Source: a virus. From it: 26,039 nucleotides of DNA. Of the stretch, positions 13,894-19,990 are shown one piece after another. The notes below the pieces were generated by a model, which ran no database searches, was not told the origin of the DNA, and saw nothing but the letters and a program-made list of their open reading frames with translations. The DNA lies in the IMG/VR virus record IMGVR_UViG_3300042445_000153, positions 1-26,039 of that record; one strand, written 5' to 3'. Position 1 is the first letter of the stretch, and every line of letters starts with the position of its first letter. The position numbers were made by a program, and so were the translations under genes.

Positions 13894-13925
13894 CAAATAT
13901 AATAAATTTATTTAATCAAACTCAA
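13894..13925 (-). promoter_or_regulatory. Promoter of the two-hairpin RNA / replication operon
   Basis: Minus strand TATATTTG (13901-13894), with TTG at 13925-13923 (spacing 21). It lacks the 16-base spacer element of the early promoter family, so it is probably regulated differently. The -33 part overlaps the end of the 38-residue gene. Confidence 0.65.
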
Positions 13926-14028
13926 AATTTTTGTAAAAATTATTTGATATGTTAACACGGATTCTCCACCGCTTTATTTTACGATAGTCAATCTTTTGTT
14001 TAGGGTTGTACAATATAAGAACTCTCAT
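13912..14028 (-). CDS. Small basic protein (38 aa)
   Basis: Frame MRVLILYNPKQKIDYRKIKR, continuing WRIRVNISNNFYKNFEFD. Its ATG overlaps the stop of the 79-residue gene (ATGA), continuing the unbroken coupling of the early operon. It is strongly basic, with no Cys and no membrane helix. No family recognised. Real-gene status rests on the coupled start. Confidence 0.5.
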   Translation of the reverse strand: MRVLILYNPKQKIDYRKIKRWRIRVNISNNFYKNFEFD

Positions 14029-14264
14029 AGTTTTTCAATTTCGTGTTTAACATCCAAAAGCCATTGATGAGCAATACTATCCTCGTTAATATATAAACCG
14101 TTTCTAATATCAATCATTTCATTAACTGCTATTAAAGCACATATTTTCGCTGCTTCATTAGACATTCCGCATTCGTCGCAAAACAAATCTAAATTTAGAT
14201 TGTTATAATTATCCAAGTCTAAAAATTTATCTACTAAATTACTTGCTTTTTCTTTTGCACTCAT
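14025..14264 (-). CDS. Small early protein (79 aa), paralogue of the next gene upstream
   Basis: Starts MSAKEKASNLVDKFLDLDNY, has AAKICALIAVNEMIDIRN in the middle, and ends LLDVKHEIEKL. This belongs to a common Bacteroidetes phage family with a KxxAxxLVDKF start, a CALI/CAIF helix and an EIEKL/ELEKL end. The neighbouring 60-residue protein has the same plan, so the pair looks like a tandem duplication. It has an extra acidic, Cys-containing insert (LDLFCDECGMSNE). Coupled by ATGA. Function unknown. Confidence 0.65.
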   Translation of the reverse strand: MSAKEKASNLVDKFLDLDNYNNLNLDLFCDECGMSNEAAKICALIAVNEMIDIRNGLYINEDSIAHQWLLDVKHEIEKL

Positions 14265-14443
14265 AGCTTTTCTAATTCGGTTACTGCTTCTTTTAAAAAT
14301 TTAATTCGTGTTAATGTAAGCGTTTCTTGAATACGCTGGTGACAAGTAAATATAGCGCAGTTACGTGCTACTCTATAATCTTTTATTCCAAGTCCAATAT
14401 AAAACTTGTCTACTAATTCTACTGCAAATTCTTTAGGTGTCAT
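14261..14443 (-). CDS. Small early protein (60 aa), paralogue of the 79-aa protein
   Basis: MTPKEFAVELVDKFYIGLGI, then ARNCAIFTCHQRIQETL, ending LKEAVTELEKL. It shares the start, core and end pattern with the 79-residue protein just downstream. All-helical, with two Cys. ATGA overlaps on both sides. Function unknown. Confidence 0.65.
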   Translation of the reverse strand: MTPKEFAVELVDKFYIGLGIKDYRVARNCAIFTCHQRIQETLTLTRIKFLKEAVTELEKL

Positions 14444-14667
14444 ACTTTAGATTTAATTATTATTACGTCTTTATTTACTACAAAATTTCGTGTTTTTTTA
14501 TACTCTTGCATAAATTGAAGATAGCGTTTATTTTCGTTTTGGTCTTTAATCATATCCTCGAAATATTCTTTACCTTCCATTAACTCATGTTTTAAACGCT
14601 CAATCATTGTTTCTAAACAATTAAAGTTAGTGTATTCAAAGCTTACTGTTACTCTTTTAGCTTTCAT
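14440..14667 (-). CDS. Small hypothetical early protein (75 aa)
   Basis: A basic beginning (MKAKRVTVSFEYTNFNCLET), a helical charged middle (MIERLKHELMEGKEYFEDMI) and a Lys/Ile-rich end (NKDVIIIKSKV). ATGA overlaps on both sides place it in the early operon. No domain recognised. Confidence 0.55.
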   Translation of the reverse strand: MKAKRVTVSFEYTNFNCLETMIERLKHELMEGKEYFEDMIKDQNENKRYLQFMQEYKKTRNFVVNKDVIIIKSKV

Positions 14668-14915
14668 CGCTGAATAAATAAAATTACAATAATAGAACCA
14701 AATAAATAACCAAAAGCACTTGAGAAAGCCATTTTAATGCGTTCTAACCACGTTTTAGACTCTACTACATAACCAATGAAGGGTAAACCTAAAAACGGGC
14801 TTATAAAAGCAAAAAACATCATTCCGTAAATTTCACCCTCGGCTACAAACCGAATGTAAAAAGTCGAACATATTTCAATAATTAACGCAGACAATCCAAT
14901 TATTACGTATTTCAT
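14664..14915 (-). CDS. Small integral membrane protein (83 aa)
   Basis: Three hydrophobic segments at about 3-22, 31-51 and 64-81, with a charged loop (ESKTWLERIKM) between the second and third. The short polar ends suggest an inner-membrane protein. It is in the early operon rather than the lysis cassette, so a holin role is unlikely. Superinfection exclusion or membrane remodelling are possible but unsupported guesses. ATGA overlap downstream. Confidence 0.6.
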   Translation of the reverse strand: MKYVIIGLSALIIEICSTFYIRFVAEGEIYGMMFFAFISPFLGLPFIGYVVESKTWLERIKMAFSSAFGYLFGSIIVILFIQR

Positions 14916-14916
14916 T

Positions 14917-15312
14917 CTATTCTGATTTAAATGTTAATTCTTTACCAGTAAGTGCAAAGTAAAGATTTTGAAGTTGGTGAACATAGTTAATATCAATGTT
15001 TAACCAATGAGAAATTGAATTGCCTGTGTGCATAATCATTACTTTTTTTGTATGAATTGAATAAGTAAATCCACATAATGGCATTTTATCATAAGTTCCC
15101 ATTTTAACTCCAAAATCAATATATTCAATAAGCCCAAACTTCAAAAGCCATTCTTTTGTTAGTGGAATTGGTTGTAAATTAAATACATTGCTTTTAAAAT
15201 CTATTTTATCAAAAGATTGAGCTATAAATATATCATCATAATAACCAATTACCGTACATAAATCATTATAATGCATTACTAAATTTCCTATTCTTAATTC
15301 ATTTGCTTTCAT
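14917..15312 (-). CDS. Conserved Bacteroidetes phage early protein (131 aa)
   Basis: Starts MKANELRIGNLVMHYNDLCT, contains QPIPLTKEWLLKFGL in the middle and ends HQLQNLYFALTGKELTF. This combination is a recurrent family in phages and mobile elements of Bacteroidetes. The first third looks like a small beta barrel (RIGNLVMHYNDLCTVIGYYDDIFI), the last part a helix. No function is assigned that I know of. Coupled to the upstream gene by ATGA. Confidence 0.7.
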   Translation of the reverse strand: MKANELRIGNLVMHYNDLCTVIGYYDDIFIAQSFDKIDFKSNVFNLQPIPLTKEWLLKFGLIEYIDFGVKMGTYDKMPLCGFTYSIHTKKVMIMHTGNSISHWLNIDINYVHQLQNLYFALTGKELTFKSE

Positions 15313-15500
15313 TCTTCTGATTTAAAGGTTTCATTATAATAATCTTTTGCATAACCATAATCAATGCATCCAATCCCTGACTCGTGCGCCCACATTATCT
15401 GCTCTTTCTCCATTTCTTTGGCTTGTTCAATATCTGATTTATTAAACTTTCCTCGCTTATTAAATAATTGTTGCTCTAACCATTCTACTGCTGTTTTCAT
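15309..15500 (-). CDS. Conserved small early protein (63 aa, MKTAVEWLEQQL)
   Basis: Starts MKTAVEWLEQQLFNKRGKFN, has EQAKEMEKEQIMWAHESG and ends KDYYNETFKSEE, a recurrent family in Bacteroidetes phages. A longer start at 15512 adds MDKN, but the ATG at 15500 overlaps the preceding stop as ATGA and matches where this family usually begins, so I prefer it. All-helical and acidic. Function unknown. Confidence 0.65.
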   Translation of the reverse strand: MKTAVEWLEQQLFNKRGKFNKSDIEQAKEMEKEQIMWAHESGIGCIDYGYAKDYYNETFKSEE

Positions 15501-15670
15501 ATTCTTGTCCATGTTTTATTATCTTCATTCCACCTAACACTATACGCCTTAGCCTCACAAACTTTCATATAAAGCTGCATATTTAAACGTCCCGTGTTTT
15601 TTTTCTTTTGATCATGCCAGTAATTAATAATCTCTATTAAAGTTGGGTTCGTGTTTTTATTCGTTCTCAT
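15497..15670 (-). CDS. Small hypothetical early protein (57 aa)
   Basis: Frame MRTNKNTNPTLIEIINYWHD, then KKKNTGRLNMQLYMKVCEAK, ending NEDNKTWTRI. Its ATG overlaps the previous stop and its TGA overlaps the next ATG, so it sits in a coupled chain. Basic, with one Cys. Two copies of the heptamer motif (reverse of CGTGTTT) fall within its codons, both read as Asn-Thr. No domain recognised. Confidence 0.6.
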   Translation of the reverse strand: MRTNKNTNPTLIEIINYWHDQKKKNTGRLNMQLYMKVCEAKAYSVRWNEDNKTWTRI

Positions 15671-15813
15671 GGCATTAAAATAAAAAGTGATAGCAATACA
15701 CCAAACGTAGTTACAAACAGCGTTAAACCGAACGTAACGACCTTTAAAAACTCTTTGTGTTCTTCATTCGCTGGTGTAACTTGGTCTAATAAGTCTAAAA
15801 AGTAATTTTTCAT
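15667..15813 (-). CDS. Small membrane protein, first gene of early operon (48 aa)
   Basis: Frame MKNYFLDLLDQVTPANEEHK followed by a single hydrophobic helix (about 24-48: VVTFGLTLFVTTFGVLLSLFIL). It starts 23 bases after the -7 box of early promoter P1, the same distance as other P-module genes, and couples to the next gene by an ATGA overlap. A bitopic inner-membrane protein; function unknown. Confidence 0.6.
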   Translation of the reverse strand: MKNYFLDLLDQVTPANEEHKEFLKVVTFGLTLFVTTFGVLLSLFILMP

Positions 15814-15863
15814 AATGTTTTATTTAATTGTTTTGACAAATATACGTTATATTATTTAATATA
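15814..15863 (-). promoter_or_regulatory. Early promoter module P1
   Basis: Minus strand TATATTAAATAATATA (15863-15848), a perfect 7-bp-arm inverted repeat around AA. Then -7 box TATATTTG (15844-15837), dyad TTGTCAAAACAA and AATTAAA leader to ATG 15813. No TTG at -33. It drives the early operon. One extra base separates element and -7 box compared with the other copies. Confidence 0.75.
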
Positions 15864-15897
15864 GTTACATTTTTTTCAGATATTTTTTATTGAAACT

Positions 15898-15924
15898 AAA
15901 AAACCCCTACCGAAGTAAGGGTTT
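15898..15924 (-). terminator. Strong terminator with UUCG loop after the lysis cassette
   Basis: The minus-strand RNA AAACCCTTAC pairs with GTAGGGGTTT (one wobble) around a UUCG tetraloop closed by C-G, followed by six U. It ends transcription from the lysis genes before early promoter P1. Confidence 0.85.
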
Positions 15925-15959
15925 CCATTAACAATTAATCTTTCAATTATGAAATTATG
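15898..15959 (-). ncRNA. Candidate 60-nt small RNA ending in the UUCG terminator
   Basis: A promoter-like box at 15965-15993 would start an RNA near 15959. It would carry a short hairpin (TTTCA/TGAAA, 15954-15941), a 16-nt linker and the UUCG terminator. No coding frame. It may simply be the 3' end of the lysis transcript. Confidence 0.4.
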
Positions 15960-15964
15960 CGCTA

Positions 15965-15993
15965 CAAATATACTACTTTATTCTACGCAACAA
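15965..15993 (-). promoter_or_regulatory. Promoter-like TTG-N18-TATATTTG inside the end of the 73-aa gene
   Basis: Minus strand TTG (15993-15991), 18-base spacer, TATATTTG (15972-15965), a good Bacteroidetes match. It overlaps the final codons of the 73-residue gene and has no gene downstream before the terminator. Confidence 0.5.
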
Positions 15994-16194
15994 AACTTTT
16001 GAAAGTATTTTTCCTACTAATTTGAAAAAACCGCTTTGTGCGTCAACTTTCACCTCAACGTTGTCAGCGGTCTTCTCAACCTTTACATCTAAATTTTTAG
16101 AGTCGTAGTTAACTTTTACTTCTCCGTCTTTTCGTTCAACATTAACATCTATATTATCCGTGTCAATATTTACGTTTAAATTTTTCTTTGCCAT
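15973..16194 (-). CDS. Small repeat protein with cationic amphipathic C-terminus (73 aa)
   Basis: Residues about 5-52 alternate hydrophobic and charged residues (NIDVNVERKDGEVKVNYD, then NLDVKVEKTADNVEVKVDAQ), two imperfect 20-residue repeats likely forming beta hairpins. The end GFFKLVGKILSKVLLRRIK (about 55-73) is a cationic amphipathic helix. It lies one base after the endolysin gene, so it is probably a lysis accessory acting on membranes, though a structural role is possible. No family recognised. Confidence 0.6.
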   Translation of the reverse strand: MAKKNLNVNIDTDNIDVNVERKDGEVKVNYDSKNLDVKVEKTADNVEVKVDAQSGFFKLVGKILSKVLLRRIK

Positions 16195-16195
16195 T

Positions 16196-16714
16196 TTATG
16201 CTTCGTTTGTTGTTATTACTCCTTTTGCTTCTAATTTAACCTTTCGAACATTTGCAGGCTGTGCTATTTTCCATGCTGTTCTACGTGCCTGATTTAATCT
16301 ACTCTTTGCGATACGTGAAACGCTTACCGAGTTATTTTGATTACCGCCCAAAACGTGATAGTGTGTATCGTCTTCACCTACGTAAATTCCTACGTGTCCT
16401 CCGCCGTTTCTTTTGAATGTAAGAACATCTCCTAACATTGGTTCAGAAACACGATTACCGAACTTATTCCAGTTTAAAGCCCATAACGGACGTTCAACTA
16501 CTTCTAACCCTGCAGACTTTACGCAGTAAGCTATAAACAAACCGCACCATGGAATCTCATCGTTTGTGTAAACGTTTGAAAGTCCTAACTCTTTTGCCCA
16601 ACCTAAAATTATAGGGTTATGCTCTTTGCCTACAAACTCTTTAACTCCAAGTTGTTTAACGGCTTGCACTAATATTCGCGGTGACTTTTCGTCTTTTAGC
16701 CAGTCGTAACTCAT
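16196..16714 (-). CDS. Endolysin, TIGR02594-type NlpC/CHAP-like peptidase
   Basis: 172 residues. Helical start, then the catalytic Cys in EIPWCGLFIAYCV (Cys 57), followed by MLGDVLTF, the His motif GGGHVGIYVG (His 107), and VLGGNQNN (Asn 125) as third active-site element. This is the TIGR02594 family of phage cell-wall amidase/endopeptidases. No signal peptide, so release needs a holin; a small membrane protein is encoded just upstream and overlaps by 4 bases. The C-terminus (about 150-172) is a basic tail. Confidence 0.85.
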   Translation of the reverse strand: MSYDWLKDEKSPRILVQAVKQLGVKEFVGKEHNPIILGWAKELGLSNVYTNDEIPWCGLFIAYCVKSAGLEVVERPLWALNWNKFGNRVSEPMLGDVLTFKRNGGGHVGIYVGEDDTHYHVLGGNQNNSVSVSRIAKSRLNQARRTAWKIAQPANVRKVKLEAKGVITTNEA

Positions 16715-16926
16715 TCTTCGTTTATTTCGTCTTTTGGTATTACGGCGTATGTTTCAGTACCTTCAATTTCTTTAGTTAAAGACGAGCTTTTACCTTTTCC
16801 GTAACAGTCATAAAGACGGTGTTTAAGGTCTTGAACATCTGAATGCGTGTACCATAACCATAACGCAAGAACTCCCGTTGCTCCTTGCTTTTTAATAATA
16901 TCTAAGATTTGTGTAATTGGTAGCAT
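16711..16926 (-). CDS. Small membrane protein of lysis cassette, holin-like (71 aa)
   Basis: An N-terminal amphipathic helix (ITQILDIIKKQG) runs into a short hydrophobic stretch (ATGVLALWLWY, about 16-26), then a charged soluble tail with a Cys (HRLYDCYGKGKS). It overlaps the endolysin by an ATGA. Such short one-helix proteins before Bacteroidetes phage endolysins are the best holin candidates, but the hydrophobic part is short for a standard transmembrane helix. Confidence 0.55.
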   Translation of the reverse strand: MLPITQILDIIKKQGATGVLALWLWYTHSDVQDLKHRLYDCYGKGKSSSLTKEIEGTETYAVIPKDEINEE

Positions 16927-17226
16927 TTATTTATTTTTAATTTCTAATACTAAAGAATCTATTAAAGACTTATTTAATTCAGAATAAGCAACTTTAAAAT
17001 AGTCATCAGGATTGCTATTTATCCAATCAGCAAAATCAGCATTATAAATTGTTATCCTTGTGAATTCGTTTGAAGATTTATTGTCAATTGGTTTATTTGC
17101 ATAAACATTTTTAATAACTGCATTCAAAAATATCAAATTATCTGATTCAACAATTTTAGTTTCTATATCTGTAATTAATTGAGTTTGACCATAGCCAAAA
17201 ATCAATAGTGTATTATAGTTTTCCAT
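16927..17226 (-). CDS. Hypothetical protein between tail fibre and lysis genes (99 aa)
   Basis: An alpha/beta protein starting MENYNTLLIFGYGQTQLITD with EFTRITIYNADFADWINSNP in the second half. No membrane helix or Cys. It starts one base after the tail-fibre stop and ends one base before the holin-like gene, so it is co-transcribed with both. Possibly a tail-fibre accessory (chaperone) by position. No domain recognised. Confidence 0.55.
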   Translation of the reverse strand: MENYNTLLIFGYGQTQLITDIETKIVESDNLIFLNAVIKNVYANKPIDNKSSNEFTRITIYNADFADWINSNPDDYFKVAYSELNKSLIDSLVLEIKNK

Positions 17227-17227
17227 T

Positions 17228-19417
17228 TTAATAAATTACTTCCGTAGTTTGTATGTTAGCTACCCATTGAATATTAGTAGTTAATAGACCTGTGATTTGT
17301 ATTCTCAAACCGCCATTTGTTGTATCAGCACTTAAAACTGGAGTCCCAAATAATGGTATGTTAGACACCAATGTTACATTAGAAACTAATAACGTAGTAG
17401 CTGCAGCATTTGCACCCCTTACAAGCAACCCATCAATATCCCAAGCCGCTACATTTGTGCTTGCTGTTTGTTTAGCTATGATAGTTCCTTTAAATCTATA
17501 CGAGGAATTATTATTTAAAATTAATTGATTATTGGTAGCTGGGCCTGTTCCATCAATAGTAAAAGCCACAGGTATTAATCCTGTTGTTCTTTGAGCAAAT
17601 ATAAAAGTAGATGTTTGAGCATCACCAACAGCAGTATGCAATTTTCCATAAGCATTTCTACCAATTACACTATTAACATTTCCACCATAACCTAATGCTT
17701 GACTATAACTTGCATTTGCAATAGAATTAAATCCACCTGCTAATGAATAAGAACCACTTGCAGTATTACTTTGACCACCAAGTACTGTAGCATATTGACC
17801 ACTTGCAGTATTACTTTGACCACCTATATTAGATGCATAGTTGTTAGTTGAAACATTACCAAAACCACCTAACGAAGATGCAGCATAAGCTGTCGCAGTA
17901 TTACCTTGTCCACCACCTACGGTAGTTCTTGATGCACTTGCCGAATTAGAAATACCTCCTCCAACGGTTGCAAAATCAGATGAGGCTCCATTACTTTGAC
18001 CTCCTCCAACTCTTGATTGTGTACCTGATGCTGTGTTATCAATACCTCCACCAATTGAAGCATCAGTATTGGTTGCTTTATTTCTATAACCTCCAGAGAT
18101 AACACTATTATTTCCACTTGCTACCTCAGTATTTGTAAGCCTACTTAATTGCAAATCAACCGCTCCCGTACCTCTTTTATTTCCACCCGAAACTAAATTA
18201 TCAGGAATATCAGCTATAATTGCACCGTTCCCTTTTGGTATTATTGCAAAGTCGGCATTCGTCGCAGCACTAACCGCTGTTAAACTATCTACGGGAGTTG
18301 TTGCATTCGGAGCAGTTGTGTTTTGTGCTTCTGTAAAGTAAGTTAAACCAGCTGCATAAGTCGGTATATTCAAAGTTGAACCAACTAATGTTGACGCTCC
18401 GCTTGTTCCTGTTGTCGTTAATGTTATTGCATTTTGTTTGCCATTAAACGCGCTCCAGTCAGTTGTACTTAATGCACCCCTGTTTGTAGCCGAAGCTGTT
18501 GGTAAATTAAAAGTATGAGTTGAACCAGTTGAATTAATTCCGAAATCCGTTCCACTTGTTCCTACTGCTAAATTTTGAACTTGGTCAGTTAATCCATTCA
18601 ATGCAGTTAAACCCGTTGTGAATGTCGTAATTATTTGACTTAAATGGTTATCTTCAGTATGCATTGTAATTGTTCGTCCTGCCGTAGTTACATAAACTCG
18701 AATTGCTAATCTATCCGTTGCTAATAAAACAGTTTCAGGAACACTTAGGGCTGTAAAATAAGCATCTATTGAAGTGCCACTTGTTATGATTTCAGGATTT
18801 GTAGAATTTGAAGCGATTAACGTAAACGTAGTTCCATCGTATTTATAAAGTTCTACATAAAACGAAGGTGTGCTTCCACTACTTGAAGCAGAAAAATAAA
18901 ATTCTAAATTCCAATTTCCGCCCGGTATCTTTAATAAATTTGGGTCATTTGCATCAGTTAAGAATGAAGCGATGTAACCATTCCCCGCACCATTTGTTCG
19001 AATGAAATCCGTTCCAGCTCCTAATATAGGTGTCTTATTCATTTCGTAATAAGTAACACCACCAATTGTTCCTTGGTTTACCGAACCATTTAAATAATAA
19101 GATGTTGAAGCACCACCACCCGAAACGGAAGGGAAGTTAGCTAACGAACCATCACCCCTTACATATTGAGAAACAACTCCAGCACCCGTAACTGCTAAAG
19201 TTCCACTTGTTGTTATTGGATTACCTGTAACTGTGAATGCTGACGGCATAGTTAAATCAACGCTTGTTACTGTACCAGTTGAGTCAATTATTTCTTGCCC
19301 TGTAACAGACTTTGTAACGTATATACCTCCACCAGCGTCTTCTGCTATCGGAACTAAATCAGCGTTATCTAAATTAGCAGCCTTTGCTGTTAGTTGACTT
19401 ATCTTTATCTTTGCCAT
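17228..19417 (-). CDS. Tail fibre with YadA/Hep_Hag-like head repeats (729 aa)
   Basis: The N-terminus (1-100) has the Thr/Ser/Gly-rich pattern of phage fibre attachment regions. Residues about 110-260 form a beta domain (NWNLEFYFSAS, FYVELYKYDGTTF). Residues about 300-330 have the GALSTTDWSAFNGKQN segment usual in Bacteroidetes phage fibres. About ten repeats at 433-585 follow the trimeric-autotransporter head pattern (GGG-N-AS---ATV), implying a trimeric beta-roll shaft. The C-terminal 600-729 is another beta domain, likely the receptor-binding tip. No chaperone-of-endosialidase motif is seen. Its place between head connector and lysis genes, away from the other tail genes, is unusual. Confidence 0.8.
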   Translation of the reverse strand: MAKIKISQLTAKAANLDNADLVPIAEDAGGGIYVTKSVTGQEIIDSTGTVTSVDLTMPSAFTVTGNPITTSGTLAVTGAGVVSQYVRGDGSLANFPSVSGGGASTSYYLNGSVNQGTIGGVTYYEMNKTPILGAGTDFIRTNGAGNGYIASFLTDANDPNLLKIPGGNWNLEFYFSASSSGSTPSFYVELYKYDGTTFTLIASNSTNPEIITSGTSIDAYFTALSVPETVLLATDRLAIRVYVTTAGRTITMHTEDNHLSQIITTFTTGLTALNGLTDQVQNLAVGTSGTDFGINSTGSTHTFNLPTASATNRGALSTTDWSAFNGKQNAITLTTTGTSGASTLVGSTLNIPTYAAGLTYFTEAQNTTAPNATTPVDSLTAVSAATNADFAIIPKGNGAIIADIPDNLVSGGNKRGTGAVDLQLSRLTNTEVASGNNSVISGGYRNKATNTDASIGGGIDNTASGTQSRVGGGQSNGASSDFATVGGGISNSASASRTTVGGGQGNTATAYAASSLGGFGNVSTNNYASNIGGQSNTASGQYATVLGGQSNTASGSYSLAGGFNSIANASYSQALGYGGNVNSVIGRNAYGKLHTAVGDAQTSTFIFAQRTTGLIPVAFTIDGTGPATNNQLILNNNSSYRFKGTIIAKQTASTNVAAWDIDGLLVRGANAAATTLLVSNVTLVSNIPLFGTPVLSADTTNGGLRIQITGLLTTNIQWVANIQTTEVIY
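17663..18121 (-). repeat. Degenerate in-gene repeats encoding the fibre head motif
   Basis: About ten units of 13-16 codons encode GGG/GGQ-N-AS motifs (two exact LGGQSNTASG/IGGQSNTASG copies). The DNA is similar between units (repeated CCACCT and TATTACTTTGACC runs on the plus strand), so recombination between units could change fibre length. Confidence 0.75.
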
Positions 19418-19481
19418 CGAGCTTTTTTAAGTAAACGAGTAACTTGTTAATATTTTCCTTTTTTGGTTTGTATGTCTTCAT
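19374..19481 (-). CDS. Possible 35-aa peptide between connector and tail fibre
   Basis: Frame MKTYKPKKENINKLLVYLKK, ending STNSKGC. The ATG overlaps the connector stop (ATGA), the usual coupling here, but the frame then overlaps the tail-fibre start by 44 bases. It could be a real peptide or only a translational bridge to the fibre gene. Basic helical. Low confidence. Confidence 0.3.
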   Translation of the reverse strand: MKTYKPKKENINKLLVYLKKLDGKDKDKSTNSKGC

Positions 19482-19990
19482 AAAATCCAACCTCCGTAAT
19501 TTATGTTATCATTCGGATAAACGTCTCCTGGTTCATTTGCATCGTATTCAGGAAATAAAGCAGAATTGTTTATTATGTAATCTAAATAACGAGATGTATA
19601 TCTGTCCGCTAATGTCTTGTAATATTCTCGTAAATAGTCAACTTCGTTTTTTTCTACGTTTTCAGCATTCTCACTTGAATGTTTGTAAACACCTTTGTTT
19701 GCTATTGTATAAGCTGCGTTCGGCATATATTCGTACATCGCCCAATATATCAACATCCATTTAACGTGACCTTCTAATAAAAATTTATAGTCTTCGTTTC
19801 CTGCATCGTTTACCTCGTTATCTTCAATTAGTTGTTTTAATTTTTCAACTAATTTAGTTCCCAAATAATTCTCTATTTGAACGTCTTGAGCTATCTTAAT
19901 AAACTGAATAAATTTATCCGTGTCTACATTGCCGTTTAAAGCCGTATAACGAACTATGTCATCTCTGGTTATAAAAAGTACTTCAGCCAT
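19478..19990 (-). CDS. Head-tail connector protein (gp6-like)
   Basis: 170 residues, mostly helical: IKIAQDVQIENYLGTKLVEKLK near residues 26-47, and HVKWMLIYWAMYEYMPNAAY near 74-93, followed by a long charged helix with a YYKTLADRYTSRYLDYI segment. The shape and position straight after the portal gene match the small helical connector of Bacteroidetes phages (gp6-like adaptor). Its ATG shares a base with the portal stop. Confidence 0.7.
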   Translation of the reverse strand: MAEVLFITRDDIVRYTALNGNVDTDKFIQFIKIAQDVQIENYLGTKLVEKLKQLIEDNEVNDAGNEDYKFLLEGHVKWMLIYWAMYEYMPNAAYTIANKGVYKHSSENAENVEKNEVDYLREYYKTLADRYTSRYLDYIINNSALFPEYDANEPGDVYPNDNINYGGWIL

